Position numbers and translations under genes: made by a program. DNA of 50,849 nucleotides from an uncultured Oscillibacter sp. (GTDB lineage: Bacteria; Bacillota; Clostridia; Oscillospirales; Oscillospiraceae), in the NCBI GenBank assembly GCA_910588175.1, contig CAJUQQ010000013.1, positions 1-50,849 on the forward strand, in the 5' to 3' direction. Shown here piece by piece: positions 6,476 through 15,449 of this stretch (the first letter of the stretch is position 1; every line of letters starts with the position of its first letter). Under the pieces are notes generated by a model. The model had not been told where the DNA came from, ran no database searches, and was given only the letters and a program-made list of their open reading frames with translations.

Positions 6476-7399
6476 TCACTTTTCCAACAGCTGCCGCATC
6501 TGCTCGTCCGCCCAGACAACCCGATTCCGGCCATGCTTCTTCGCGTCATACAGCATAGTATCCGCGACATTTAAGTAAAAGGCATAGGAACCGTCCACCG
6601 GGGGAACGACGGTGACGCCGCCAATGCTGACCGTCACCCATTCCGCCACAGAGGGATCGTGAGGGATGTGGAGGTCCTCCACCGCCTGCCGGACCTTTTT
6701 CAGATGCGCAAACACCTTTTCTGAGGAATTCCCTAGGGAAAGCGCCACAAACTCCTCGCCGCCATAGCGGGCCACAAAATCCGTATGACGGTGCAGGTAG
6801 CGGGCTGCTGTCTTTGCCACGGCGGAAATCACCTGGTCCCCGGCGGGATGGCCAAAGGTATCGTTAAACCGTTTAAAATGGTCAATGTCAAACATGCAGA
6901 TGGAAAACGGGACCTGAAGCCGGACGGCCTCCTGCCACTTCGCTATACTGCGCCGCTCATACTGACGCCGGTTGGCAATGCCGGTCAGCCGGTCAGTCAT
7001 GGACTGCCGCTCCGCCTGCCGGCGGTATCCGTACAGCTTGATATGGTTGTGGACCCTCGCCTTTACAATCACGGCGTTAAAGGGCTTCGTAATGTAGTCC
7101 ACAGCCCCTAAAATCAATCCCCGGCGTTCATCTTCCACATCCGAAAGGCTGGTGATCAGGATGACCGGGATACTCTGGGTGATGATCTCCTCCTGGAGCT
7201 TTTTCAGCAGGGTGAACCCGTCCATTCCCGGCATCACCACATCCAGCAGAACCAGAGAGTAGCTCTCGCTCCTCACACGGCACAGGCCGTCCTCCGCCGT
7301 CTGGACAGCTGTCACATCGTACTCGTCCTCCAGAATAGCCTTGAGCTGGGCGGCTTGGACAGCGCTGTCGTCCACAATCAAGATTTTTTCCATTTCCAT
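6476..7399 (-). CDS. Response regulator with GGDEF domain (diguanylate cyclase)
   Basis: 307 residues. Residues about 5-120 form a receiver domain: the acidic pair in ILIVDDS, phospho-acceptor Asp in LVLLDVVMPGMDG, and Lys in YITKPF. A linker follows, then a GGDEF domain at about 140-295 with DRLTGIANRRQ, DIDHFKRFND, and the active-site loop as GGEEF (RYGGEEF). An RxxD inhibitory site (RHTD) sits five residues before GGEEF, so product inhibition should be intact. Expected reaction: two GTP to cyclic di-GMP, stimulated by phosphorylation from an unidentified histidine kinase. GGAGT precedes ATG 7399. It lies 84 bases downstream of the TetR gene and may be cotranscribed with it. Confidence 0.92.
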   Translation of the reverse strand: MEMEKILIVDDSAVQAAQLKAILEDEYDVTAVQTAEDGLCRVRSESYSLVLLDVVMPGMDGFTLLKKLQEEIITQSIPVILITSLSDVEDERRGLILGAVDYITKPFNAVIVKARVHNHIKLYGYRRQAERQSMTDRLTGIANRRQYERRSIAKWQEAVRLQVPFSICMFDIDHFKRFNDTFGHPAGDQVISAVAKTAARYLHRHTDFVARYGGEEFVALSLGNSSEKVFAHLKKVRQAVEDLHIPHDPSVAEWVTVSIGGVTVVPPVDGSYAFYLNVADTMLYDAKKHGRNRVVWADEQMRQLLEK

Positions 7400-7483
7400 A
7401 GTCCCGCACTCCTTGTTTTCCCTGGTCTCACAACACGCAAGTAAATAAACATTTATTTATTCAGCTGTGAAAAACGAACCGCC

Positions 7484-8122
7484 TCACAGCGGCGCGTTTT
7501 CGGTTCCCGACCTCTCATGCGGGCCCACCGGCTTCAGGTAGCCGCTCAAGCCGGTGGCCAACAGCTGGAATACCGTTTCCTCCGTCTCCCTGCTGTTAGG
7601 GAGCACCCCCTCCACCACATATTTCGCGTACATCACAGTGGAGGTGAGCACATGAAGCCACAGAAGGTCCTGATTGATCCGGTCCAAGCTGGGAAATGCC
7701 TGCTTGAACGCGCTGACCATTCCAATAAACGTCCGAAAGTAGGTCACGTCCCGGTTCTTGTCGTATCTCGGAAAGAAAGCGCTGTCCCGGAAGCGGTGAT
7801 AAAAAACCGTCTCGTCCGGGCGGGCGGTCCAAAAGCGGAAGTAGGGCATCCACAGCCCCTTCACCGCCCTCATGGGGTCGGCCAGCATGGCCTGTGGGTC
7901 AAACTGCAGACCCTCAAAAATCACCGCCGCCTGCTTATCTACATAGGTGAAGCACTCCGCCAGCAGTTGCTCTTTTCCATCGAAGTGGCGGTAAATCGCC
8001 CCTGGAGAGATTTCCGCCAGCTCGCTGACGTTCTGAATCCGCACGCCTTCTAAACCGTACTGACGCACAGCCTTCATCGCCGCGAAAATGATTCGTGTTC
8101 TGGTGCCGTCCAGCGTGACCAC
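7484..8122 (-). CDS. TetR/AcrR-family transcriptional regulator
   Basis: About 212 residues. The N-terminal TetR HTH is clear: RIIFAAMKAVRQYGLEGVRI, then ISPGAIYRHFDGKEQLLAEC. The rest is a helical ligand-binding domain. I choose the GTG at 8122 (VVTLDGTRTR...), preceded by a GGGGGGAA ribosome-binding site. The frame stays open to 8200, but that upstream part overlaps the better-supported recombinase fragment in another frame. No target gene is identified; the neighbours are the diguanylate cyclase downstream and mobile-element debris upstream. Confidence 0.85.
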   Translation of the reverse strand: MVTLDGTRTRIIFAAMKAVRQYGLEGVRIQNVSELAEISPGAIYRHFDGKEQLLAECFTYVDKQAAVIFEGLQFDPQAMLADPMRAVKGLWMPYFRFWTARPDETVFYHRFRDSAFFPRYDKNRDVTYFRTFIGMVSAFKQAFPSLDRINQDLLWLHVLTSTVMYAKYVVEGVLPNSRETEETVFQLLATGLSGYLKPVGPHERSGTENAPL

Positions 8123-8159
8123 TTCCCCCCTGCAGGACCAGCTTGTTGTCCGCAGGAAA

Positions 8160-8345
8160 TTATATACTATTTTCCACGCCTTGACAATCCCCTTTTGCAA
8201 TTCCGCTGCCCAGCTTATGGACTAACATGCGGCCGATAAACTCATGGTCATTCCCATAGGTCCGTTCGCTGATCTTCAAATAGCGGTGCACCAGAGCAAT
8301 AAACCGCTTCATATCCACCTCACGCTCCGCAGCGGTATCAATCTC
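8160..8345 (-). pseudogene. C-terminal fragment of a large serine recombinase (DUF4368-like)
   Basis: The minus frame between a TAG and a TAA reads AEREVDMKRFIALVHRYLKI, then SERTYGNDHEFIGRMLVH. This matches the pattern I recall for the C-terminal domain of transposon large serine recombinases (RFIALVHRY... EFI..I.VHE). No start and no catalytic domain are present. A second short minus-strand tail (about 8364-8440, GAAGTFDRWYKDEKAALTK) lies next to it and may come from the same element. Both support a decayed conjugative or mobilizable transposon. Confidence 0.4.
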
Positions 8346-8537
8346 CTACCAAAGTTCCACCGCTCATTTCGTCAGAGCCGCTTTCTCGTCCTTATACCAG
8401 CGGTCAAAAGTACCAGCTGCTCCCTCAATAAGCGACCCAAAACCATGTTCTCAAGACAACTTTTGTCAAGGGTAAATTTCAAAGCACAAACCGCCCGCTC
8501 AAATTTTGGCAGGTGGTTTGCATTTCATTTTTTCCAA

Positions 8538-9480
8538 TCAGGTTTTATTTTTCTGGAGATTTTTCAACATCTGTACTGCCTGCGCACGAGTAACCAATCC
8601 TGTTGGGTCAAGCCGTCCATCTCCGTAGCCATTGACCACATCGTTTTCTGCCGCCCATCACAGGGCTTCTCCGTATCGTCCGGGAGGGACGTGAAGGTGG
8701 CCTTGACCGTCACGGCCCTCCCGGACATCGTGAAGGTGTACTTTCCGCCGCTCTGGGCGGCCAGCCTGATCTCATTCCCCTGGCTGTCCGTGACAGTCTG
8801 CGTATCCAGCACATAGCCGCTGTCCGGAGCCACAGTCAGGGTAACGATGCTGCCGCTGCCGGCATTGGTTTTGTTGAAGGTCATTTTGCCGTGTTCCGAT
8901 CTCTCCACAGTGACAGGGGGGGCAACGTTACCTTGAGCGTATCGGTATCGCTGTAGGTGCAGGTAAGAGGATTGTTGGAACGTTCAGGATTACTGCGCCG
9001 AACTTTACGGAAAGCGCGTTAGAACCATCGTCGTTAATAATAGCACTGGAGCCGACTTTTCCGCAGGATGGCTCTAAAATCGCAATTCCCTCCAAGGTCA
9101 ACCTGGTGTTAAAACGAACTGCGGCGGTGGTCCTTTCAGCCGCAATTTCAGACTGTGAGAGCGTCATCGTGTTTCCTGCATAATATTAGGCAAATCGCGT
9201 GGCTTCCTTCGAGTGTTGGATGTTTTTCGCATGTCACTTCTACAACGCTGTTCTTAATGGTAACATTTCCGGTCTGCGCGAAAATAACAGGGGCGTTTGT
9301 ACCCTGCGAGTCGATATATATTCTCGTGTTGTCAAAGACAATATTGCCGCTTCCTTGAGTAAGAAAACCGTTGCCGCGAGCGTCCGCCCGGATAGTTACA
9401 TCTTTAATTGCCACATCTCCATCGGTTCGGTTAGCGGCGATCTCCCCGTGAGAGAAATCGCGCGGATTGTATTTTCTCAT
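8538..9480 (-). pseudogene. Frameshifted SLH/beta-helix surface protein
   Basis: Three successive minus-strand frames form one broken cell-surface protein. The upstream part (9148-9480) has beta-helix-like repeats (DVAIKDVTIRADARGNGF; GNVTIKNSVVEVTC). The middle (8928-9167) continues the same style (FNTRLTLEGIAILEPSCGKV). The downstream part has a bacterial repeat domain (SGGKYTFTMSGRAVTVKATF) and then, after a frameshift, the second half of an S-layer homology motif (NGYGDGRLDPTGLVTRAQAV) ending at TGA 8538-8540. No intact start was found. The intact parent was probably an SLH-anchored surface protein. Confidence 0.6.
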
Positions 9481-9609
9481 TTTGAGGCAAACCGGAATTT
9501 TTATAGCCTGCTAAAGGAAAGGGGATTGGTTTCTCTTCTCAACGACATCATTTTGGATTCGTGCGGTTTTAAGCCAGAGCAAGAAATGGCCGCCGCTTAT
9601 TTATCTGCA
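9466..9609 (+). pseudogene. TetR C-terminal domain fragment
   Basis: The frame encodes FSHFEANRNFYSLLKERGLV and then SLLNDIILDSC..MAAAYLSA, a pattern typical of the ligand-binding half of TetR regulators (H.EANR.FY). It begins inside the antisense end of the surface-protein pseudogene and stops matching near the CTGCAG at 9606-9611, where the TnpV fragment begins on the other strand. No HTH is present. Confidence 0.4.
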
Positions 9610-9681
9610 GAGGTTCGGGAGGAAATCGTCTCCCTCTTGGCGATAAACTCCGCCCATTTGTTCAGATATAGACTTTTCTAT
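9601..9681 (-). pseudogene. TnpV N-terminal fragment
   Basis: The minus frame reads IEKSISEQMGGVYRQEGDDF then LPNL, matching the N-terminus I recall for transposon-encoded TnpV (MEKSIFEQMGGTYR..GDYLLP). The expected ATG is ATA here, and the frame ends at TAA after 26 codons. It is a remnant of a Tn4451/Tn5397-type element. The stretch 9682-9822 downstream shows no gene I can support. Confidence 0.45.
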
Positions 9682-9822
9682 GATGCTTTCCTCTGATATG
9701 TTGAATATCCCCGCAATTCAATCACTTTCGGCTGTCTACAAATAGTAAGGGAAAAGTAACTTCCTTACGTTCTTACGTTACCTCTCCTTCCGGCGGGGCG
9801 TTTCTATGTGTGCTCAGGGTGT

Positions 9823-11487
9823 TCAGGGGGTTCTGGCCACCACATTCGCGAAGCTGAACCAGCCTCTCGGGTCCCGGAAGGCTCCGGTGAGGGTCTCCCG
9901 CAGTTCCCAGTCGGTGCCCTTAGTATAGAGCGGGGCAAAGGCGAAGTTCATCAGCAACAGGGCCTCGGCGTCGTGGAGGCAGCCCATCCGGGCAGTGCCG
10001 TCGGCAGCTCCGGCCACGATTTTCATCAGCGTGTCATAGGCGGAGTTCTCGTAGTAGACCAGGTTTTCCCGGCTCTCGGTGGTCCAGGACATCAGGAAGC
10101 ACTCCGCGTCGTTGGCGGAGGCGGTAAGGGTCCGGCCCGCCAGGGTGTATTCCCCGCTGCGCAAGGCGGCCATCAGGTTTCGCTCCGTCAGGCCGCTGGG
10201 TGTCACTTGAATGCCCAGAACCTCCTGCCACTGCTGGCAGAGAAGCTGAGCCACGGCGTCGTTCACATCGTTTTTCAGGTACAGGAATTTCTGCTCCCCA
10301 AGGTCCGCGCCGCTGTTGTACCCAGCCTCCTCCAGCAGGGCCCGGGCCTGGCGGCAGCGGTCCTCGTAGGTTTCCGGGGCATTGTCCAGCAGGCCGGAAC
10401 CCAGGGACCGGAAGTCCTCCTCTTCGTTCTCCGGTACGCCGGGGGGGACCACGCCTTCCGCCGGCAGAGCCGCCGCCCCCGCCGCCTGAGCCAGGGCAGC
10501 GCGGTCAATGGCCAGGGTCAAAGCCTCCCGCAGGGCGGGGTCGCTGAATAGATCCGAAGCGCAGTTGAACAGCGCGGCGTAGGTGGAAAGCTCCGGCAGG
10601 GGACTCCATTCCGGGTCCGCCGCCAGCTCCGTCAGCCGGGCGTCCGGAAGGGGCCACACGGCGTCTACGGTCTTGCTCTCATAGAGGGACCAAGCTTCCT
10701 CCGCCGAACCGGCGAAGTGGAAGGCGATGCTCTGGGGGCCGGGCTGGGCGGCGTAATAGCGGTCGTTGGCCTCCAGCTGGAGGAGGCGGTTTTCCTCCAG
10801 CGCGGCGACGGTATAGGGACCGTTGGTCACCAGCTGGGTGGGGTCCCCCTCCCACCAGGATTGGCTGCCGGAGGCGGTCTTCAGCCGTTGGACCACGTCC
10901 TCCCGCAGAGGCATGGTGGCGGGGGAAGTGCAGACCTCCTTTATAAACCAGTCGTAGTGCCCGTTCAGCACCACCACCAAGGTGTTGTCGTTCTTTGCCG
11001 TCACCTTGAGCAGGCTCATGTCACCGGAGGCCCGGGCCTCCCGATAGCCGCTGACCACGGACAGAAGGTCCGCGTATCGGGAGCCTCTGGCGGGATCGGC
11101 CAAGCGCTGCCAGGCGTAGACGAAGTCCCCGGCGGTGACGGGCTGTCCGTCAGACCAGCGGGCGCTGCGGAGACGGAAGGTGTAGGTGACGGAAATGGCG
11201 CCCTCCTTGGTCTCCTCCTCCTGGTCGACGCTTTTGGCTATGCCAGGGATGACGCTGGTTTTCCCCGTGCTGTCCGCCGTCACCCGCATCAGATTTTCAT
11301 AAAGGTGCGCCAGAACCGTCTGCCCGGAGGTATCCTCGGCGTAGATGGGATCCAGGGACTCCGGCGCGTTTCCAACGCAAACGGACAGGGCCATGCCCGC
11401 GCCGTCCTGGGCGCAGCCGGACAGCGGGACGGCGCAGAGCGCCGCGGACAGCAGCAGGGCTGTCAGACGCTTGACAAACTGTTTCAT
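9823..11487 (-). CDS. Oligopeptide ABC transporter substrate-binding lipoprotein (OppA type)
   Basis: 554 residues. A signal peptide of about 24 residues ends in the lipobox LSGC, so it is a lipoprotein on the outer face of the membrane. It belongs to extracellular solute-binding family 5: ESLDPIYAEDTSG near the start, YENLMR, FRLRSARWSDGQPVTAGDFVYAWQR, NGPYTV, and LREALTLAIDR. It binds peptides or related solutes and normally passes them to OppBC/DF permeases. No permease or ATPase genes are adjacent, so it is an orphan receptor, perhaps using a transporter encoded elsewhere. It has its own promoter at 11568-11596. Confidence 0.9.
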   Translation of the reverse strand: MKQFVKRLTALLLSAALCAVPLSGCAQDGAGMALSVCVGNAPESLDPIYAEDTSGQTVLAHLYENLMRVTADSTGKTSVIPGIAKSVDQEEETKEGAISVTYTFRLRSARWSDGQPVTAGDFVYAWQRLADPARGSRYADLLSVVSGYREARASGDMSLLKVTAKNDNTLVVVLNGHYDWFIKEVCTSPATMPLREDVVQRLKTASGSQSWWEGDPTQLVTNGPYTVAALEENRLLQLEANDRYYAAQPGPQSIAFHFAGSAEEAWSLYESKTVDAVWPLPDARLTELAADPEWSPLPELSTYAALFNCASDLFSDPALREALTLAIDRAALAQAAGAAALPAEGVVPPGVPENEEEDFRSLGSGLLDNAPETYEDRCRQARALLEEAGYNSGADLGEQKFLYLKNDVNDAVAQLLCQQWQEVLGIQVTPSGLTERNLMAALRSGEYTLAGRTLTASANDAECFLMSWTTESRENLVYYENSAYDTLMKIVAGAADGTARMGCLHDAEALLLMNFAFAPLYTKGTDWELRETLTGAFRDPRGWFSFANVVARTP

Positions 11488-11567
11488 AGAACCTCCAAGG
11501 ACGGCGATGCCGCCTTTTTATCCATAGTCAAAGCCAGACCGCGTCAAGGCGGATTTGGCAGACATTT

Positions 11568-11596
11568 ATTATAAAGAACGGAGCCTCTTTTGTAAA
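11568..11596 (-). promoter_or_regulatory. Promoter of the OppA-type gene
   Basis: On the minus strand, TTTACA (11591-11596), 17-base spacer, TATAAT (11568-11573), about 80 bases before ATG 11487. It lies in the 361-base gap 11488-11848, which otherwise holds only the divergent hydrogenase promoter. Confidence 0.65.
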
Positions 11597-11775
11597 GGCG
11601 GGATGGTAAAAAAGGGGGTAAATATGACAAAAATTTAGGAATCGTTCAAATTTAGAACTTGGATTCATAACCGGGGAAAGCCGGATAGGAAAAACCGTCC
11701 AGACGGTATGCAGCGGTTGTGAAAACAGGTTCTTAGCGGAGTTCTACAAAAAGATTGACTAAAATCTAACTTTTC

Positions 11776-11804
11776 TTGACATCTTGGAGAATCGGGGCCA
11801 TAAT
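11776..11804 (+). promoter_or_regulatory. Promoter of the hydrogenase operon
   Basis: TTGACA (11776-11781), 17-base spacer, CATAAT (11799-11804), about 45 bases before ATG 11849. I looked for a Rex-type palindrome and saw none. Confidence 0.6.
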
Positions 11805-11848
11805 AATATTAAGGAAACCAAAAAAATTTTCAGGAAAGAAGTGACAGC

Positions 11849-13687
11849 ATGAGCAGACTGGAAGTAAAGACCCCCGGCGAGGCCCAGGCGGTGGTGGAAC
11901 AGCTCTATCGGAATATGGAGCGGCGCATCGCGGCCAGCCCGCCGGGGCTGTGCCCGGTGGACATGGCCCTGAATTTCCTGGACCTCTGCCGGGCCCAGAC
12001 CTGCGGCAAATGCGTGCCCTGCCGCATCGGGCTGACCCAGCTCTCCAACATGATCCGGGAGGTGCTGGACGGGGAGCCCGATCTGAGCATCCTCCGGCGG
12101 ATTGAGAAAACCGCCCAGGTCATCGTGGACACGGCGGACTGCGCCATCGGTATTGACGCGGCCCAGCTGGTGCTCATGGGTCTGAAGGGCTTCCGGGACG
12201 ACTACGAGGAGCATATCCTCCACCACCGCTGCCTGGGAAGCCTCAAGAACCCTGTGCCCTGTGTGGCCCTATGCCCCGCCGGGGTGGACATCCCGGGCTA
12301 TATCGCCCTCATCAGCGAGGGACGCTGCGGCGATGCCGTCCGCCTCATCCGCAAGGACAATCCCTTCCCCACGGCCTGCGCCTACATCTGCGAGCACCCC
12401 TGCGAGGCCCGCTGCCGGAGGAACATGGTGGACGACGCCCTGAATATCCGGGGGCTCAAGCGCTACGCCGTGGACCACGCCGGAGACGTGCCGCAGCCCA
12501 AGCCCGCCAAAGCCACGGGGAAATCCGTCGCCATCGTGGGCGGCGGCCCCGGCGGATTGTCGGCGGCCTACTACCTGGCCCTCATGGGGCACAAGGTCAC
12601 GGTTTACGAAAAGCAGAAGCAGCTGGGCGGCATGATGCGCTACGGCATTCCCAGCTACCGCTTCCCCCGGGAGAAGCTGGACGCGGAAATCGCCTCCATC
12701 CTGTCCCTGGGCATTGAGGTACATACCGGGGTCAACGTGGGCACCGATGTTTCCTTCGACGAATTGAAGCAGGAGTACGACTGCCTCTATCTCTCCATCG
12801 GGGCCCACACGGACAAGAAGACGGGCATTCCCGGAGAGGATAGCTTGGGGGTCGTCTCCGCCGTGGAGCTGCTGCGCCACATCGGGGACAACGAGATGCC
12901 GGACTTCACGGGGCAGAACGTGGTGGTGATTGGCGGGGGCAACGTGGCCATGGACGTGACCCGCTCCGCCATCCGCCTGGGGGCGGAGAAGGTGACCTGC
13001 GTCTACCGCCGCCGCCAGGAGGACATGACCGCCCAAATGGAAGAGGTGGAGGGCTCCGTGGCCGAGGGCGCGGAGGTACTGACCCTCCAGGCTCCTCTGC
13101 GCATTGAGGCGGACGAGAACGGCCATGTGGCCGCCCTCTGGACCCAGCCTCAGATCATCGGCGAAATGGACAAGGCGGGCCGCCCCCGGCCAAACACTGC
13201 CGATGTGGAGCCTCTGCGGATCCCGGCGAATACCATCATCGTCGCCATCGGCCAGGGCATCGAGACCCGGGGCCTGGAGCAGACGGGCATTAAAATTCAG
13301 CGGGGCGGGGCTCTGCTGGCGGACTCCAGCACCCAGCTGCCGGACATGGTGGGCGTGTTTGCTGGGGGCGACTGCGTCACCGGCCCGGCTACGGTGATCC
13401 GGGCCATTGCCGCCGGAAAGGCCGCCGCCGCCAACATCGACGAGTACCTGGGCTTCAACCACGAGATCGAGTCCGAGGTCAAGGTCCCTACGCCCCGGTG
13501 TACGGACCTCCGGCCCCGGGGCCGGGTCAACGCCACCGAGCGGGACGCCTGTGAGCGCAAGGGCGATTTCCAGTGCATCGAGTGCGGCATGACGGACCAG
13601 GAGGCCGGGCAGGAATCCTCCCGGTGCCTGCGGTGCGACCACTTCGGCTATGGAATCTTCAAGGGAGGACGTGTGGAGAAATGGTAA
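11849..13687 (+). CDS. NuoF-tail / GltD-like NAD(P)-binding Fe-S flavoprotein
   Basis: 612 residues in two parts. Residues about 1-130 correspond to the C-terminal Fe-S region of NuoF/HydB (CGKCVPCRIGL at about 51, then a fourth Cys in TADCAIG); the FMN/NADH-binding part of NuoF is missing. Residues about 135-600 are a GltD/NfnB-like module: Fe-S cysteines (CPAGVDIPGYI, CEHPCEARCRR), an FAD motif GGGPGGLSAAYYLA near 230, an NAD(P) motif VIGGGNVAMDV near 360, and the C-terminal GVFAGGDCVTGPATVIRAIAAGK. It is the probable pyridine-nucleotide partner of the hydrogenase, whose start overlaps this stop by seven bases (ATGGTAA). Whether it uses NADH or NADPH, or bifurcates electrons, cannot be read here. 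Confidence 0.85.
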   Translation: MSRLEVKTPGEAQAVVEQLYRNMERRIAASPPGLCPVDMALNFLDLCRAQTCGKCVPCRIGLTQLSNMIREVLDGEPDLSILRRIEKTAQVIVDTADCAIGIDAAQLVLMGLKGFRDDYEEHILHHRCLGSLKNPVPCVALCPAGVDIPGYIALISEGRCGDAVRLIRKDNPFPTACAYICEHPCEARCRRNMVDDALNIRGLKRYAVDHAGDVPQPKPAKATGKSVAIVGGGPGGLSAAYYLALMGHKVTVYEKQKQLGGMMRYGIPSYRFPREKLDAEIASILSLGIEVHTGVNVGTDVSFDELKQEYDCLYLSIGAHTDKKTGIPGEDSLGVVSAVELLRHIGDNEMPDFTGQNVVVIGGGNVAMDVTRSAIRLGAEKVTCVYRRRQEDMTAQMEEVEGSVAEGAEVLTLQAPLRIEADENGHVAALWTQPQIIGEMDKAGRPRPNTADVEPLRIPANTIIVAIGQGIETRGLEQTGIKIQRGGALLADSSTQLPDMVGVFAGGDCVTGPATVIRAIAAGKAAAANIDEYLGFNHEIESEVKVPTPRCTDLRPRGRVNATERDACERKGDFQCIECGMTDQEAGQESSRCLRCDHFGYGIFKGGRVEKW

Positions 13688-15408
13688 ACTTTACAATCAA
13701 CGGCCGGGAGCTGTCCGCCCCCAAGGGGACCACCATCCTGAACGCGGCGGAAAAAGCGGGCATCCCCATTCCCCACCTGTGCTATTTAAAAGACCTGAAC
13801 GAAATCGCCGCCTGCCGCATGTGCGTGGTGGAGGTGGAGGGCACGGAGCGTCTGGTCCCCGCCTGCAATACGGAAATTCTGGAGGGCATGGTCATCCTCA
13901 CCAATTCCCCGAGAGTGCGGGACGCCCGGAAGACAAACCTCCGGCTGATTCTCTCCCAGCACAATTCCAACTGCACCGTCTGCGTGCGGAGCGGTTACTG
14001 CGAGCTCCAGAAGCTCTCCCATGACCTGAACATCCACTACCAGCCCTACCCGGTCCAGCCGGAGCGGGCTCAGGTGGACCTGAGCGTCCCCATTGTCCGG
14101 GAGGCCAGCAAGTGCATCAAGTGCATGCGCTGTGTCCAGGTCTGCGACAAAATCCAAGGCATGAACATCTGGGACGTGGCGGGCACCGGCTCCCGGACCA
14201 CCGTGGACGTGAGCTACAACCGCTATTTGAAGAATACGGATTGCGTCTTCTGCGGCCAGTGCGTCACCCACTGCCCCACCGGAGCCCTGACGGTGCGGGA
14301 CGACACCACGAAAGTCCTCCGGGCCCTGGCGGACCCTGAGATTACCACGATTATCCAGGTGGCCCCGGCGGTGCGGGTGGCCTGGGCGGAGGCGTTCCAC
14401 CTCCCGGCGAAGCAGGCCGCCGCAGGCCGCATGGTGGCGGCGCTGAAACGCATTGGCTTTGACTACGTGTTTGACACCAACTTCGCTGCGGACCTGACCA
14501 TTATGGAGGAGGGAAGCGAGTTCATCGACCGCTTCACCCACCGGGGGAAGTACCGCTGGCCCATGTTTACCTCCTGCTGTCCCGGTTGGGTGCGCTTCCT
14601 GAAAACCCAGTACCCGGCCTATACGGACCACCTGTCCACGGCGAAGTCCCCCCAGCAGATGTTCGGCGCGGTGGCCAAGAGCTATTTCGCCGAGAAGATG
14701 GGTTTGGACCCTCACAAGATTTTTGTGGCGTCCATCATGCCCTGCTCCGCCAAGAAGGCGGAGAGCGAGCTGCCCACCATGAAGGACGCCTGCGGCAATC
14801 CGGACGTGGACGTGGTGCTGACCACCCGGGAGATGTGCCGCCTGTTCCGCAGTGATTGCATCGTTCCGGCGGACCTGGAGGAGGCGGAGTTTGACAGTCC
14901 CCTGGGCACCGGCACCGGCGCGGCGGTGATCTTCGGGGCCACCGGCGGCGTTATGGACGCGGCCCTGCGGAGCGCGTACTATCTGGTCACCGGGAAGAAC
15001 CCCGATGCCGACGCCTTCAGGGCCGTCCGGGGAGAGAAGCCCTGGAAGGAAGCCACGTTCAACATTCCCGGCGCGGGGGACATCCGGGTGGCGGTGGTCA
15101 GCGGCCTGGGGAACACCCGGCGGCTGATGGAGGCCATCGACGAGGGGACCGTGGACTACGATTTTGTGGAGGTCATGGCCTGCCCCGGCGGCTGCGCCGG
15201 AGGCGGCGGCCAGCCCATCCACGGCGGCGCGGAGTACGCCGGAGTGCGGGGCGACAAGCTGTGGAAGCTGGACGCGGGCTCGGAGATTCGCTTCTCCCAC
15301 GAAAACCCGGACGTCCAGGCCCTCTACCGGACTTATCTCAAAAAGCCCCTGGGGGAGCGGTCCCATCACCTGCTCCACACGGACCACGACGGCTGGTCCG
15401 CCAAGTAA
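13681..15408 (+). CDS. hydA: [FeFe] hydrogenase catalytic subunit
   Basis: 575 residues from ATG 13681, which overlaps the previous stop; the longer upstream frame is out of register with coding sequence. Order: plant-type 2Fe-2S domain (HLCYLKDLNEIAACRMC ... PACNT), His/Cys-ligated cluster (SQHNSNCTVCVRSGYCELQK), two 4Fe-4S motifs (CIKCMRCVQVCDK; CVFCGQCVTHCP), then the H-cluster domain. H-cluster motifs are L1 TSCCPGW near 297, L2 MPCSAKKAE near 353, and L3 EVMACPGGCAGGGGQP near 497. All ligands are present, so it should be active in proton reduction or H2 oxidation. The GltD-like partner suggests the glutamate-synthase-linked group A2 of the HydDB scheme (inference from context). Confidence 0.93.
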   Translation: MVNFTINGRELSAPKGTTILNAAEKAGIPIPHLCYLKDLNEIAACRMCVVEVEGTERLVPACNTEILEGMVILTNSPRVRDARKTNLRLILSQHNSNCTVCVRSGYCELQKLSHDLNIHYQPYPVQPERAQVDLSVPIVREASKCIKCMRCVQVCDKIQGMNIWDVAGTGSRTTVDVSYNRYLKNTDCVFCGQCVTHCPTGALTVRDDTTKVLRALADPEITTIIQVAPAVRVAWAEAFHLPAKQAAAGRMVAALKRIGFDYVFDTNFAADLTIMEEGSEFIDRFTHRGKYRWPMFTSCCPGWVRFLKTQYPAYTDHLSTAKSPQQMFGAVAKSYFAEKMGLDPHKIFVASIMPCSAKKAESELPTMKDACGNPDVDVVLTTREMCRLFRSDCIVPADLEEAEFDSPLGTGTGAAVIFGATGGVMDAALRSAYYLVTGKNPDADAFRAVRGEKPWKEATFNIPGAGDIRVAVVSGLGNTRRLMEAIDEGTVDYDFVEVMACPGGCAGGGGQPIHGGAEYAGVRGDKLWKLDAGSEIRFSHENPDVQALYRTYLKKPLGERSHHLLHTDHDGWSAK

Positions 15409-15412
15409 AAAA

Positions 15413-15443
15413 GACCGGCGGAGAAAATCTCCGCCGGTCTTTT
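15413..15443 (+). terminator. Terminator after hydA
   Basis: A 12-bp stem (GACCGGCGGAGA ... TCTCCGCCGGTC, 15413-15439) is followed by TTTT on the plus strand and preceded by A-rich sequence. It should end the hydrogenase operon and can also serve the convergent anti-sigma gene. Confidence 0.85.
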
Positions 15444-15449
15444 GTCCGC

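Noticed and set aside
8123..8200. Upstream extension of the TetR gene
   Set aside because: The extra 26 residues overlap a better-supported recombinase fragment in another frame, and a GTG with a ribosome-binding site exists at 8122.
9199..9470. N-terminal part of the plus-strand frame 9199-9696
   Set aside because: This portion is antisense to the beta-helix surface-protein pseudogene; only the later part (9466-9609) looks like a TetR fragment.
11700..11848. Rex-type redox operator before the hydrogenase operon
   Set aside because: No TTGTTAA...TTAACAA-like palindrome could be found near the promoter.
12269..13642. 457-residue minus-strand open frame
   Set aside because: Exact antisense of the GltD-like gene; Pro/Gly/His-rich composition typical of GC-rich shadow frames and no suitable ribosome-binding site.
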